In this document: piece by piece, positions 39,701-54,900 of the stretch
Numbering within the stretch: the stretch's first letter is position 1
Layout of the letters: each line of letters starts with the position of its first letter
Origin: Auanema rhodensis
Taxonomy: Eukaryota; Nematoda; Chromadorea; Rhabditida; Rhabditidae
Direction: 5' to 3'
Length of the DNA stretch: 64,000 nt
NCBI GenBank assembly: GCA_964057225.1
Contig: OZ059897.1
Coordinates: 22,754,001-22,818,000 of the forward strand
The notes under the pieces: generated by a model
Told to the model about the DNA's origin: nothing
The model's input: only the letters and a program-made list of their open reading frames with translations
The model's database searches: none
Translations under genes and position numbers: made by a program

Positions 39701-42700
39701 AACCAATATCAATAAAAATTTGTTTTTAGACTAATATGGACATGGGGAATCTAATTTTGAAAACCGCATCTCTTTATCTTTCACGTGAAGCGAGTTACAT
39801 ACCAAGTGCACATCACGTGTACATTTAATTAGCATAAATTAAAGTTCACGTAAATTTCAAAGTCATGGTTACCATGCACCAATATCAATAAAAATTTGTT
39901 TTTAGACTAATATGGACATGGGGAATCTAATTTTGAAAACCGCATCTCTTTAACTTTCACGTGAAGCGAGTTACATACCAAGTGCACATCACGTGTACAT
40001 TTAATTAGCATAAATTAAAGTTCACGTAAATTTCAAAGTCATGGTTACCATGAACCAATATCAATAAAAATTTGTTTTTAGACTAATATGGACATGGGGA
40101 ATCTAATTTTGAAAACCGCATCTCTTTATCTTTCACGTGAAGCGAGTTACATACCAAGTGCACATCACGTGTACATTTAATTAGCATAAATAAAAGTTCA
40201 CGTAAATTTCAAAGTCATGGTTACCATGAACCAATATCAATAAAAATTTGTTTTTAAACTAATATGGACATGGGGAATCTAATTTTGAAAACCGCATCTC
40301 TTTATCTTTCACGTGAAGCGAGTTACATACCAAGTGCACATCACGTGTACATTTAATTAGCATAAATTAAAGTTCACGTAAATTTCAAAGTCATGGTTAC
40401 CATGAACCAATATCAATAAAAATTTGTTTTTAAACTAATATGGACATGGGGAATCTAATTTTGAAAACCGCATCTCTTTATCTTTCACGTGAAGCGAGTT
40501 ACATACCAAGTGCACATCACGTGTACATTTAATTAGCATAAATTAAAGTTCACGTAAATTTCAAAGTCATGGTTACCATGAACCAATATCAATAAAAATT
40601 TGTTTTTAGACTAATATGGACATGGGGAATCTAATTTTGAAAACCGCATCTCTTTATCTTTCACGTGAAGCGAGTTACATACCAAGTGCACATCACGTGT
40701 ACATTTAATTAGCATAAATTAAAGTTCACGTAAATTTCAAAGTCATGGTTACCATGCACCAATATCAATAAAAATTTGTTTTTAGACTAATATGGACATG
40801 GGGAATCTAATTTTGAAAACCGCATCTCTTTATCTTTCACGTGAAGCGAGTTACATACCAAGTGCACATCACGTGTACATTTAATTAGCATAAATTAAAG
40901 TTCACGTAAATTTCAAAGTCTTGGTTACCATGCACCAATATCAATAAAAATTTGTTTTTAGACTAATATGGACATGGGGAATCTAATTTTGAAAACCGCA
41001 TCTCTTTATCTTTCACGTGAAGCGAGTTACATACCAAGTGCACATCACGTGTACATTTAATTAGCATAAATTAAAGTTCACGTAAATTTCAAAGTCATGG
41101 TTACCATGAACCAATATCAATAAAAATTTGTTTTTAGACTAATATGGACATGGGGAATCTAATTTTGAAAACCGCATCTCTTTATCTTTCACGTGAAGCG
41201 AGTTACATACCAAGTGCACATCACGTGTACATTTAATTAGCATAAATTAAAGTTCACGTAAATTTCAAAGTCATGGTTACCATGAACCAATATCAATAAA
41301 AATTTGTTTTTAGACTAATATGGACATGGGGAATCTAATTTTGAAAACCGCATCTCTTTATCTTTCACGTGAAGCGAGTTACATACCAAGTGCACATCAC
41401 GTGTACATTTAATTAGCATAAATTAAAGTTCACGTAAATTTCAAAGTCATGGTTACCATGCACCAATATCAATAAAAATTTGTTTTTAAACTAATATGGA
41501 CATGGGGAATCTAATTTTGAAAACCGCATCTCTTTATCTTTCACGTGAAGCGAGTTACATACCAAGTGCACATCACGTGTACATTTAATTAGCATAAATT
41601 AAAGTTCACGTAAATTTCAAAGTCATGGTTACCATGAACCAATATCAATAAAAATTTGTTTTTAGACTAATATGGACATGGGGAATCTAATTTTGAAAAC
41701 CGCATCTCTTTATCTTTCACGTGAAGCGAGTTACATACCAAGTGCACATCACGTGTACATTTAATTAGCATAAATTAAAGTTCACGTAAATTTCAAAGTC
41801 ATGGTTACCATGCACCAATATCAATAAAAATTTGTTTTTAAACTAATATGGACATGGGGAATCTAATTTTGAAAACCGCATCTCTTTATCTTTCACGTGA
41901 AGCGAGTTACATACCAAGTGCACATCACGTGTACATTTAATTAGCATAAATTAAAGTTCACGTAAATTTCAAAGTCATGGTTACCATGCACCAATATCAA
42001 TAAAAATTTGTTTTTAGACTAATATGGACATGGGGAATCTAATTTTGAAAACCGCATCTCTTTATCTTTCACGTGAAGCGAGTTACATACCAAGTGCACA
42101 TCACGTGTACATTTAATTAGCATAAATTAAAGTTCACGTAAATTTCAAAGTCATGGTTACCATGCACCAATATCAATAAAAATTTGTTTTTAGACTAATA
42201 TGGACATGGGGAATCTAATTTTGAAAACCGCATCTCTTTATCTTTCACGTGAAGCGAGTTACATACCAAGTGCACATCACGTGTACATTTAATTAGCATA
42301 AATTAAAATTCACGTAAATTTCAAAGTCATGGTTACCATGCACCAATATCAATAAAAATTTGTTTTAAACTAATATGGACATGGGGAATCTAATTTTGAA
42401 AACCGCATCTCTTTATCTTTCACGTGAAGCGAGTTACATACCAAGTGCACATCACGTGTACATTTAATTAGCATAAATTAAAGTTCACGTAAATTTCAAA
42501 GTCATGGTTACCATGCACCAATATCAATAAAAATTTGTTTTTAAACTAATATGGACATGGGGAATCTAATTTTGAAAACCGCATCTCTTTATCTTTCACG
42601 TGAAGCGAGTTACATACCAAGTGCACATCACGTGTACATTTAATTAGCATAAATTAAAGTTCACGTAAATTTCAAAGTCATGGTTACCATGAACCAATAT

Positions 42701-45700
42701 CAATAAAAATTTGTTTTTAGACTAATATGGACATGGGGAATCTAATTTTGAAAACCGCATCTCTTTATCTTTCACGTGAAGCGAGTTACATACCAAGTGC
42801 ACATCACGTGTACATTTAATTAGCATAAATTAAAGTTCACGTAAATTTCAAAGTCATGGTTACCATGCACCAATATCAATAAAAATTTGTTTTTAAACTA
42901 ATATGGACATGGGGAATCTAATTTTGAAAACCGCATCTCTTTATCTTTCACGTGAAGCGAGTTACATACCAAGTGCACATCACGTGTACATTTAATTAGC
43001 ATAAATTAAAGTTCACGTAAATTTCAAAGTCATGGTTACCATGCACCAATATCAATAAAAATTTGTTTTTAGACTAATATGGACATGGGGAATCTAATTT
43101 TGAAAACCGCATCTCTTTATCTTTCACGTGAAGCGAGTTACATACCAAGTGCACATCACGTGTACATTTAATTAGCATAAATTAAAGTTCACGTAAATTT
43201 CAAAGTCATGGTTACCATGAACCAATATCAATAAAAATTTGTTTTTAGACTAATATGGACATGGGGAATCTAATTTTGAAAACCGCATCTCTTTATCTTT
43301 CACGTGAAGCGAGTTACATACCAAGTGCACATCACGTATACATTTAATTAGCATAAATTAAAGTTCACGTAAATTTCAAAGTCATGGTTACCATGAACCA
43401 ATATCAATAAAAATTTGTTTTTAGACTAATATGGACATGGGGAATCTAATTTTGAAAACCGAATCTCTTTATCTTTCACGTGAAGCGAGTTACATACCAA
43501 GTGCACATCACGTGTACATTTAATTAGCATAAATTAAAGTTCACGTAAATTTCAAAGTCATGGTTACCATGCACCAATATCAATAAAAATTTGTTTTTAG
43601 ACTAATATGGACATGGCGAATCTAATTTTGAAAACCGCATCTCTTTATCTTTCACGTGAAGCGAGTTACATACCAAGTGCACATCACGTGTACATTTAAT
43701 TAGCATAAATTAAAGTTCACGTAAATTTCAAAGTCATGGTTACCATGAACCAATATCAATAAAAATTTGTTTTCAGACTAATATGGACATGGGGAATCTA
43801 ATTTTGAAAACCGCATCTCTTCATCTTTCACGTGAAGCGAGTTACATACCAAGTGCACATCACGTGTACATTTAATTAGCATAAATTAAAGTTCACGTAA
43901 ATTTCAAAGTCATGGTTACCATGCACCAATATCAATAAAAATTTGTTTTTAGACTAATATGGACATGGGGAATCTAATTTTGAAAACCGCATCTCTTTAT
44001 CTTTCACGTGAAGCGAGTTACATACCAAGTGCACATCACGTGTACATTTAATTAGCATAAATAAAAGTTCACGTAAATTTCAAAGTCATGGTTACCATGA
44101 ACCAATATCAATAAAAATTTGTTTTTAGACTAATATGGACATGGGGAATCTAATTTTGAAAACCGCATCTCTTTATCTTTCACGTGAAGCGAGTTACATA
44201 CCAAGTGCACATCACGTGTACATTTAATTAGCATAAATAAAAGTTCACGTAAATTTCAAAGTCATGGTTACCATGAACCAATATCAATAAAAATTTGTTT
44301 TTAGACTAATATGGACATGGGGAATCTAATTTTGAAAACCGCATCTCTTTATCTTTCACGTGAAGCGAGTTACATACCAAGTGCACATCACGTGTACATT
44401 TAATTAGCATAAATAAAAGTTCACGTAAATTTCAAAGTCATGGTTACCATGAACCAATATCAATAAAAATTTGTTTTTAGACTAATATGGACATGGGGAA
44501 TCTAATTTTGAAAACCGCATCTCTTTATCTTTCACGTGAAGCGAGTTACATACCAAGTGCACATCACGTGTACATTTAATTAGCATAAATTAAAGTTCAC
44601 GTAAATTTCAAAGTCATGGTTACCATGCACCAATATCAATAAAAATTTGTTTTTAAACTAATATGGACATGGGGAATCTAATTTTGAAAACCGCATCTCT
44701 TTATCTTTCACGTGAAGCGAGTTACATACCAAGTGCACATCACGTGTACATTTAATTAGCATAAATTAAAGTTCACGTAAATTTCAAAGTCATGGTTACC
44801 ATGCACCAATATCAATAAAAATTTGTTTTTAGACTAATATGGACATGGGGAATCTAATGTTGAAAACCGCATCTCTTTATCTTTCACGTGAAGCGAGTTA
44901 CATACCAAGTGCACATCACGTGTACATTTAATTAGCATAAATTAAAGTTCACGTAAATTTCAAAGTCATGGTTACCATGAACCAATATCAATAAAAATTT
45001 GTTTTTAGACTAATATGGACATGGGGAATCTAATTTTGAAAACCGCATCTCTTTATCTTTCACGTGAAGCGAGTTACATACCAAGTGCACATCACGTGTA
45101 CATTTAATTAGCATAAATAAAAGTTCACGTAAATTTCAAAGTCATGGTTACCATGAACCAATATCAATAAAAATTTGTTTTTAGACTAATATGGACATGG
45201 GGAATCTAATTTTGAAAACCGCATCTCTTTATCTTTCACGTGAAGCGAGTTACATACCAAGTGCACATCACGTGTACATTTAATTAGCATAAATTAAAGT
45301 TCACGTAAATTTCAAAGTCATGGTTACCATGAACCAATATCAATAAAAATTTGTTTTTAGACTAATATGGACATGGGGAATCTAATTTTGAAAACCGCAT
45401 CTCTTAATCTTTCACGTGAAGCGAGTTACATACCAAGTGCACATCACGTGTACATTTAATTAGCATAAATTAAAGTTCACGTAAATTTCAAAGTCATGGT
45501 TACCATGAACCAATATCAATAAAAATTTGTTTTTAGACTAATATGGACATGGGGAATCTAATTTTGGAAACCGCATCTCTTTATCTTTCACGTGAAGCGA
45601 GTTACATACCAAGTGCACATCACGTGTACATTTAATTAGCATAAATTAAAGTTCACGTAAATTTCAAAGTCATGGTTACCATGAAGCAATATCAATAAAA

Positions 45701-46288
45701 ATTTGTTTTTAGACTAATATGGACATGGGGAATCTAATTTTGAAAACCGCATCTCTTTATCTTTCACGTGAAGCGAGTTACATACCAAGTGCACATCACG
45801 TGTACATTTAATTAGCATAAATTAAAGTTCACGTAAATTTCAAAGTCATGGTTACCATGAACCAATATCAATAAAAATTTGTTTTTAGACTAATATGGAC
45901 ATGGGGAATCTAATTTTGAAAACCGCATCTCTTTATCTTTCACGTGAAGCGAGTTACCTACCAAGTGCACATCACGTGTACATTTAATTAGCATAAATTA
46001 AAGTTCACGTAAATTTCAAAGTCATGGTTACCATGAACCAATATCAATAAAAATTTGTTTTTAGACTAATATGGACATGGGGAATCTAATTTTGAAAACC
46101 GCATCTCTTTATCTTTCACGTGAAGCGAGTTACATACCAAGTGCACATCACGTGTACATTTAATTAGCATAAATTAAAGTTCACGTAAATTTCAAAGTCA
46201 TGGTTACCATGAACCAATATCAATAAAAATTTGTTTTTAGACTAATATGGACATGGGGAATCTAATTTTGAAAACCGCATCTCTTTAT
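33796..46288 (+). repeat. Array zone E: 71 monomers, loose mosaic of zone C types
   Basis: The order from 33796 follows the zone C run seen at 22529 (T151C; plain; G128A; C100; G8A; G42A), with an extra four-unit cycle at 34148-35555. 175-bp units are at 35556, 39075 and 42242. C166A units occur at 36787, 36963 and 43297. Three successive T63A units (AAATAAAAG) lie at 44001, 44177 and 44353. Private changes include C5T at 39602, A88T at 40834, and CTTAATC ending the unit at 45233. The stretch 45409-46288 carries A159G, AAGC and A22C units that recall the start of the window. Confidence 0.8.
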
Positions 46289-48048
46289 CTTTCACGTGAA
46301 GCGAGTTACATACCAAGTGCACATCACGTGTACATTTAATTAGCATAAATTAAAGTTCACGTAAATTTCAAAGTCATGGTTACCATGCACCAATATCAAT
46401 ACAAATTTGTTTTTAAACTAATATGGACATGGGGAATCTAATTTTGAAAACCGCATCTCTTTATCTTTCACGTGAAGCGAGTTACATACCAAGTGCACAT
46501 CACGTGTACATTTAATTAGCATAAATTAAAGTTCACGTAAATTTCAAAGTCATGGTTACCATGCACCAATATCAATAAAAATTTGTTTTTAAACTAATAT
46601 GGACATGGGGAATCTAATTTTGAAAACCGCATCTCTTTATCTTTCACATGAAGCGAGTTACATACCAAGTGCACATCACGTGTACATTTAATTAGCATAA
46701 ATTAAAGTTCACGTAAATTTCAAAGTCATGGTTACCATGAACCAATATCAATAAAAATTTGTTTTTAGACTAATATGGACATGGGGAATCTAATTTTGAA
46801 AACCGCATCTCTTTATCTTTCACGTGAAGCGAGTTACATACCAAGTGCACATCACGTGTACATTTAATTAGCATAAATTAAAGTTCACGTAAATTTCAAA
46901 GTCATGGTTACCATGCACCAATATCAATAAAAATTTGTTTTTAAACTAATATGGACATGGGGAATCTAATTTTGAAAACCGCATCTCTTTATCTTTCACG
47001 TGAAGCGAGTTACATACCAAGTGCACATCACGTATACATTTAATTAGCATAAATTAAAGTTCACGTAAATTTCAAAGTCATGGTTACCATGAACCAATAT
47101 CAATAAAAATTTGTTTTTAGACTAATATGGACATGGGGAATCTAATTGTGAAAACCGCATCTCTTTATCTTTCACGTGAAGCGAGTTACATACCAAGTGC
47201 ACATCACGTGTACATTTAATTAGCATAAATTAAAGTTCACGTAAATTTCAAAGTCATGGTTACCATGCACCAATATCAATAAAAATTTGTTTTTAAACTA
47301 ATATGGACATGGGGAATCTAATTTTGAAAACCGCATCTCTTTATCTTTCACGTGAAGCGAGTTACATACCAAGTGCACATCACGTGTACATTTAATTAGC
47401 ATAAATTAAAGTTCACGTAAATTTCAAAGTCATGGTTACCATGCACCAATATCAATAAAAATTTGTTTTTAAACTAATATGGACATGGGGAATCTAATTT
47501 TGAAAACCGCATCTCTTTATCTTTCACATGAAGCGAGTTACATACCAAGTGCACATCACGTGTACATTTAATTAGCATAAATTAAAGTTCACGTAAATTT
47601 CAAAGTCATGGTTACCATGAACCAATATCAATAAAAATTTGTTTTTAGACTAATATGGACATGGGGAATCTAATTTTGAAAACCGCATCTCTTTATCTTT
47701 CACGTGAAGCGAGTTACATACCAAGTGCACATCACGTGTACATTTAATTAGCATAAATTAAAGTTCACGTAAATTTCAAAGTCATGGTTACCATGCACCA
47801 ATATCAATAAAAATTTGTTTTTAAACTAATATGGACATGGGGAATCTAATTTTGAAAACCGCATCTCTTTATCTTTCACGTGAAGCGAGTTACATACCAA
47901 GTGCACATCACGTATACATTTAATTAGCATAAATTAAAGTTCACGTAAATTTCAAAGTCATGGTTACCATGAACCAATATCAATAAAAATTTGTTTTTAG
48001 ACTAATATGGACATGGGGAATCTAATTTTGAAAACCGCATCTCTTTAT
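46289..48048 (+). repeat. Tandem 5-mer HOR (2 x 880 bp)
   Basis: Order G128A, G128A, G8A, G128A, G42A is found at 46289-47168 and again at 47169-48048. Private changes are AATACAAAT in the unit at 46289 and TAATTGTG in the unit at 46993. Here one unit separates G8A from G42A, unlike zones C and H where they touch. Confidence 0.82.
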
Positions 48049-50688
48049 CTTTCACGTGAAGCGAGTTACATACCAAGTGCACATCACGTGTACATTTAAT
48101 TAGCATAAATTAAAGTTCACGTAAATTTCAAAGTCATGGTTACCATGCACCAATATCAATAAAAATTTGTTTTTAGACTAATATGGACATGGCGAATCTA
48201 ATTTTGAAAACCGCATCTCTTTATCTTTCACGTGAAGCGAGTTACATACCAAGTGCACATCACGTGTACATTTAATTAGCATAAATTAAAGTTCACGTAA
48301 ATTTCAAAGTCATGGTTACCATGAACCAATATCAATAAAAATTTGTTTTCAGACTAATATGGACATGGGGAATCTAATTTTGAAAACCGCATCTCTTTAT
48401 CTTTCACGTGAAGCGAGTTACATACCAAGTGCACATCACGTGTACATTTAATTAGCATAAATTAAAGTTCACGTAAATTTCAAAGTCATGGTTACCATGC
48501 ACCAATATCAATAAAAATTTGTTTTTAGACTAATATGGACATGGGGAATCTAATTTTGAAAACCGCATCTCTTTATCTTTCACGTGAAGCGAGTTACATA
48601 CCAAGTGCACATCACGTGTACATTTAATTAGCATAAATTAAAGTTCACGTAAATTTCAAAGTCATGGTTACCATGAACCAATATCAATAAAAATTTGTTT
48701 TTAGACTAATATGGACATGGGGAATCTAATTTTGAAAACCGCATCTCTTTATCTTTCACGTGAAGCGAGTTACATACCAAGTGCACATCACGTGTACATT
48801 TAATTAGCATAAATAAAAGTTCACGTAAATTTCAAAGTCATGGTTACCATGAACCAATATCAATAAAAATTTGTTATTAGACTAATATGGACATGGGGAA
48901 TCTAATTTTGAAAACCGCATCTCTTTATCTTTCACGTGAAGCGAGTTACATACCAAGTGCACATCACGTGTACATTTAATTAGCATAAATTAAAGTTCAC
49001 GTAAATTTCAAAGTCATGGTTACCATGCACCAATATCAATAAAAATTTGTTTTTAAACTAATATGGACATGGGGAATCTAATTTTGAAAACCGCATCTCT
49101 TTATCTTTCACGTGAAGCGAGTTACATACCAAGTGCACATCACGTGTACATTTAATTAGCATAAATTAAAGTTCACGTAAATTTCAAAGTCATGGTTACC
49201 ATGCACCAATATCAATAAAAATTTGTTTTTAAACTAATATGGACATGGGGAATCTAATTTTGAAAACCGCATCTCTTTATCTTTCACATGAAGCGAGTTA
49301 CATACCAAGTGCACATCACGTGTACATTTAATTAGCATAAATTAAAGTTCACGTAAATTTCAAAGTCATGGTTACCATGAACCAATATCAATAAAAATTT
49401 GTTTTTAGACTAATATGGACATGGGGAATCTAATTTTGAAAACCGCATCTCTTTATCTTTCACGTGAAGCGAGTTACATACCAAGTGCACATCACGTGTA
49501 CATTTAATTAGCATAAATTAAAGTTCACGTAAATTTCAAAGTCATGGTTACCATGCACCAATATCAATAAAAATTTGTTTTTAAACTAATATGGACATGG
49601 GGAATCTAATTTTGAAAACCGCATCTCTTTATCTTTCACGTGAAGCGAGTTACATACCAAGTGCACATCACGTATACATTTAATTAGCATAAATTAAAGT
49701 TCACGTAAATTTCAAAGTCATGGTTACCATGAACCAATATCAATAAAAATTTGTTTTTAGACTAATATGGACATGGGGAATCTAATTTTGAAAACCGCAT
49801 CTCTTTATCTTTCACGTGAAGCGAGTTACATACCAAGTGCACATCACGTGTACATTTAATTAGCATAAATTAAAGTTCACGTAAATTTCAAAGTCATGGT
49901 TACCATGCACCAATATCAATAAAAATTTGTTTTTAGACTAATATGGACATGGCGAATCTAATTTTGAAAACCGCATCTCTTTATCTTTCACGTGAAGCGA
50001 GTTACATACCAAGTGCACATCACGTGTACATTTAATTAGCATAAATTAAAGTTCACGTAAATTTCAAAGTCATGGTTACCATGAACCAATATCAATAAAA
50101 ATTTGTTTTCAGACTAATATGGACATGGGGAATCTAATTTTGAAAACCGCATCTCTTTATCTTTCACGTGAAGCGAGTTACATACCAAGTGCACATCACG
50201 TGTACATTTAATTAGCATAAATTAAAGTTCACGTAAATTTCAAAGTCATGGTTACCATGCACCAATATCAATAAAAATTTGTTTTTAGACTAATATGGAC
50301 ATGGGGAATCTAATTTTGAAAACCGCATCTCTTTATCTTTCACGTGAAGCGAGTTACATACCAAGTGCACATCACGTGTACATTTAATTAGCATAAATTA
50401 AAGTTCACGTAAATTTCAAAGTCATGGTTACCATGAACCAATATCAATAAAAATTTGTTTTTAGACTAATATGGACATGGGGAATCTAATTTTGAAAACC
50501 GCATCTCTTTATCTTTCACGTGAAGCGAGTTACATACCAAGTGCACATCACGTGTACATTTAATTAGCATAAATAAAAGTTCACGTAAATTTCAAAGTCA
50601 TGGTTACCATGAACCAATATCAATAAAAATTTGTTTTTAGACTAATATGGACATGGGGAATCTAATTTTGAAAACCGCATCTCTTTAT
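47169..50688 (+). repeat. Tandem 10-mer HOR (2 x 1,760 bp)
   Basis: Units 47169-48928 and 48929-50688 share the order G128A, G128A, G8A, G128A, G42A, G145C (ATGGCGAATC), T126C, C100, plain, T63A. I saw one difference: A at 48876 (TTGTTATTAG) in copy one. A looser version of the second half is at 43297-44176. Confidence 0.85.
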
Positions 50689-51920
50689 CTTTCACGTGAA
50701 GCGAGTTACATACCAAGTGCACATCACGTGTACATTTAATTAGCATAAATTAAAGTTCACGTAAATTTCAAAGTCATGGTTACCATGAACCAATATCAAT
50801 AAAAATTTGTTTTCAGACTAATATGGACATGGGGAATCTAATTTTGAAAACCGCATCTCTTTATCTTTCACGTGAAGCGAGTTACATACCAAGTGCACAT
50901 CACGTGTACATTTAATTAGCATAAATTAAAGTTCACGTAAATTTCAAAGTCATGGTTACCATGCACCAATATCAATAAAAATTTGTTTTTAGACTAATAT
51001 GGACATGGGGAATCTAATTTTGAAAACCGCATCTCTTTATCTTTCACGTGAAGCGAGTTACATACTAAGTGCACATCACGTGTACATTTAATTAGCATAA
51101 ATTAAAGTTGACGTAAATTTCAAAGTCATGGTTACCATGCACCAATATCAATAAAAATTTGTTTTTAGACTAATATGGACATGGGGAATCTAATTTTGAA
51201 AACCGCATCTCTTTATCTTTCACGTGAAGCGAGTTACATACCAAGTGCACATCACGTGTACATTTAATTAGCATAAATTAAAGTTCACGTAAATTTCAAA
51301 GTCATGGTTACCATGCACCAATATCAATAAAAATTTGTTTTTAGACTAATATGGACATGGGGAATCTAATTTTGAAAACAGCATCTCTTTATCTTTCACG
51401 TGAAGCGAGTTACATACTAAGTGCACATCACGTGTACATTTAATTAGCATAAATTAAAGTTCACGTAAATTTCAAAGTCATGGTTACCATGCACCAATAT
51501 CAATAAAAATTTGTTTTTAGACTAATATGGACATGGGGAATCTAATTTTGAAAACCGCATCTCTTTATCTTTCACGTGAAGCGAGTTACATACTAAGTGC
51601 ACATCACGTGTACATTTAATTAGTATAAATTAAAGTTCACGTAAATTTCAAAGTCATGGTTACCATGCACCAATATCAATAAAAATTTGTTTTTAGACTA
51701 ATATGGACATGGGAAATCTAATTTTGAAAACCGCATCTCTTTATCTTTCACGTGAAGCGAGTTACATACCAAGTGCACATCACGTGTACATTTAATTAGC
51801 ATAAATTAAAGTTCACGTAAATTTCAAAGTCATGGTTACCATGCACCAATATCAATAAAAATTTGTTTTTAGACTAATATGGACATGGGGAATCTAATTT
51901 TGAAAACCGCATCTCTTTAT

Positions 51921-54900
51921 CTTTCACATGAAGCGAGTTACATACCAAGTGCACATCACGTGTACATTTAATTAGCATAAATTAAAGTTCACGTAAATTT
52001 CAAAGTCATGGTTACCATGAACCAATATCAATAAAAATTTGTTTTTAGACTAATATGGACATGGGGAATCTAATTTTGAAAACCGCATCTCTTTATCTTT
52101 CACGTGAAGCGAGTTACATACCAAGTGCACATCACGTATACATTTAATTAGCATAAATTAAAGTTCACGTAAATTTCAAAGTCATGGTTACCATGAACCA
52201 ATATCAATAAAAATTTGTTTTTAGACTAATATGGACATGGGGAATCTAATTTTGAAAACCACATCTCTTTATCTTTCACGTGAAGCGAGTTACATACCAA
52301 GTGCACATCACGTGTACATTTAATTAGCATAAATTAAAGTTCACGTAAATTTCAAAGTCATGGTTACCATGCACCAATATCAATAAAAATTTGTTTTTAG
52401 ACTAATATGGACATGGGGAATCTAATTTTGAAAACCGCATCTCTTTATCTTTCACGTGAAGCGAGTTACATACCAAGTGCACATCACGTGTACATTTAAT
52501 TAGCATAAATTAAAGTTCACGTAAATTTCAAAGTCATGGTTACCATGCACCAATATCAATAAAAATTTGTTTTTAGACTAATATGGACATGGGGAATCTA
52601 ATTTTGAAAACCGCATCTCTTTATCTTTCACGTGAAGCGAGTTACATACCAAGTGCACATCACGTGTACATTTAATTAGCATAAATTAAAGTTCACGTAA
52701 ATTTCAAAGTCATGGTTACCATGCACCAATATCAATAAAAATTTGTTTTTAGACTAATATGGACATGGGGAATCTAATTTTGAAAACCGCATCTCTTTAT
52801 CTTTCACGTGAAGCGAGTTACATACCAAGTGCACATCACGTGTACATTTAATTAGCATAAATTAAAGTTCACGTAAATTTCAAAGTCATGGTTACCATGC
52901 ACCAATATCAATAAAAATTTGTTTTTAGACTAATATGGACATGGGGAATCTAATTTTGAAAACCGCATCTCTTTATCTTTCACGTGAAGCGAGTTACATA
53001 CTAAGTGCACATCACGTGTACATTTAATTAGCATAAATTAAAGTTCACGTAAATTTCAAAGTCATGGTTACCATGCACCAATATCAATAAAAATTTGTTT
53101 TTAGACTAATATGGACATGGGGAATCTAATTTTGAAAACCGCATCTCTTTATCTTTCACGTGAAGCGAGTTACATACCAAGTGCACATCACGTGTACATT
53201 TAATTAGCATAAATTAAAGTTCACGTAAATTTCAAAGTCATGGTTACCATGAACCAATATCAATAAAAATTTGTTTTCAGACTAATATGGACATGGGGAA
53301 TCTAATTTTGAAAACCGCATCTCTTTATCTTTCACGTGAAGCGAGTTACATACCAAGTGCACATCACGTGTACATTTAATTAGCATAAATTAAAGTTCAC
53401 GTAAATTTCAAAGTCATGGTTACCATGCACCAATATCAATAAAAATTTGTTTTTAGACTAATATGGACATGGGGAATCTAATTTTGAAAACCGCATCTCT
53501 TTATCTTTCACGTGAAGCGAGTTACATACCAAGTGCACATCACGTGTACATTTAATTAGCATAAATTAAAGTTCACGTAAATTTCAAAGTCATGGTTACC
53601 ATGCACCAATATCAATAAAAATTTGTTTTTAGACTAATATGGACATGGGAAATCTAATTTTGAAAACCGCATCTCTTTATCTTTCACGTGAAGCGAGTTA
53701 CATACCAAGTGCACATCACGTGTACATTTAATTAGCATAAATTAAAGTTCACGTAAATTTCAAAGTCATGGTTACCATGCACCAATATCAATAAAAATTT
53801 GTTTTTAGACTAATATGGACATGGGGAATCTAATTTTGAAAACCGCATCTCTTTATCTTTCACGTGAAGCGAGTTACATACCAAGTGCACATCACGTGTA
53901 CATTTAATTAGCATAAATTAAAGTTCACGTAAATTTCAAAGTCATGGTTACCATGCACCAATATCAATAAAAATTTGTTTTTAGACTAATATGGACATGG
54001 GGAATCTAATTTTGAAAACCGCATCTCTTTATCTTTCACATGAAGCGAGTTACATACCAAGTGCACATCACGTGTACATTTAATTAGCATAAATTAAAGT
54101 TCACGTAAATTTCAAAGTCATGGTTACCATGAACCAATATCAATAAAAATTTGTTTTTAGACTAATATGGACATGGGGAATCTAATTTTGAAAACCGCAT
54201 CTCTTTATCTTTCACGTGAAGCGAGTTACATACCAAGTGCACATCACGTATACATTTAATTAGCATAAATTAAAGTTCACGTAAATTTCAAAGTCATGGT
54301 TACCATGAACCAATATCAATAAAAATTTGTTTTTAGACTAATATGGACATGGGGAATCTAATTTTGAAAACCACATCTCTTTATCTTTCACGTGAAGCGA
54401 GTTACATACCAAGTGCACATCACGTGTACATTTAATTAGCATAAATTAAAGTTCACGTAAATTTCAAAGTCATGGTTACCATGCACCAATATCAATAAAA
54501 ATTTGTTTTTAGACTAATATGGACATGGGGAATCTAATTTTGAAAACCGCATCTCTTTATCTTTCACGTGAAGCGAGTTACATACCAAGTGCACATCACG
54601 TGTACATTTAATTAGCATAAATTAAAGTTCACGTAAATTTCAAAGTCATGGTTACCATGCACCAATATCAATAAAAATTTGTTTTTAGACTAATATGGAC
54701 ATGGGGAATCTAATTTTGAAAACCGCATCTCTTTATCTTTCACGTGAAGCGAGTTACATACCAAGTGCACATCACGTGTACATTTAATTAGCATAAATTA
54801 AAGTTCACGTAAATTTCAAAGTCATGGTTACCATGCACCAATATCAATAAAAATTTGTTTTTAGACTAATATGGACATGGGGAATCTAATTTTGAAAACC

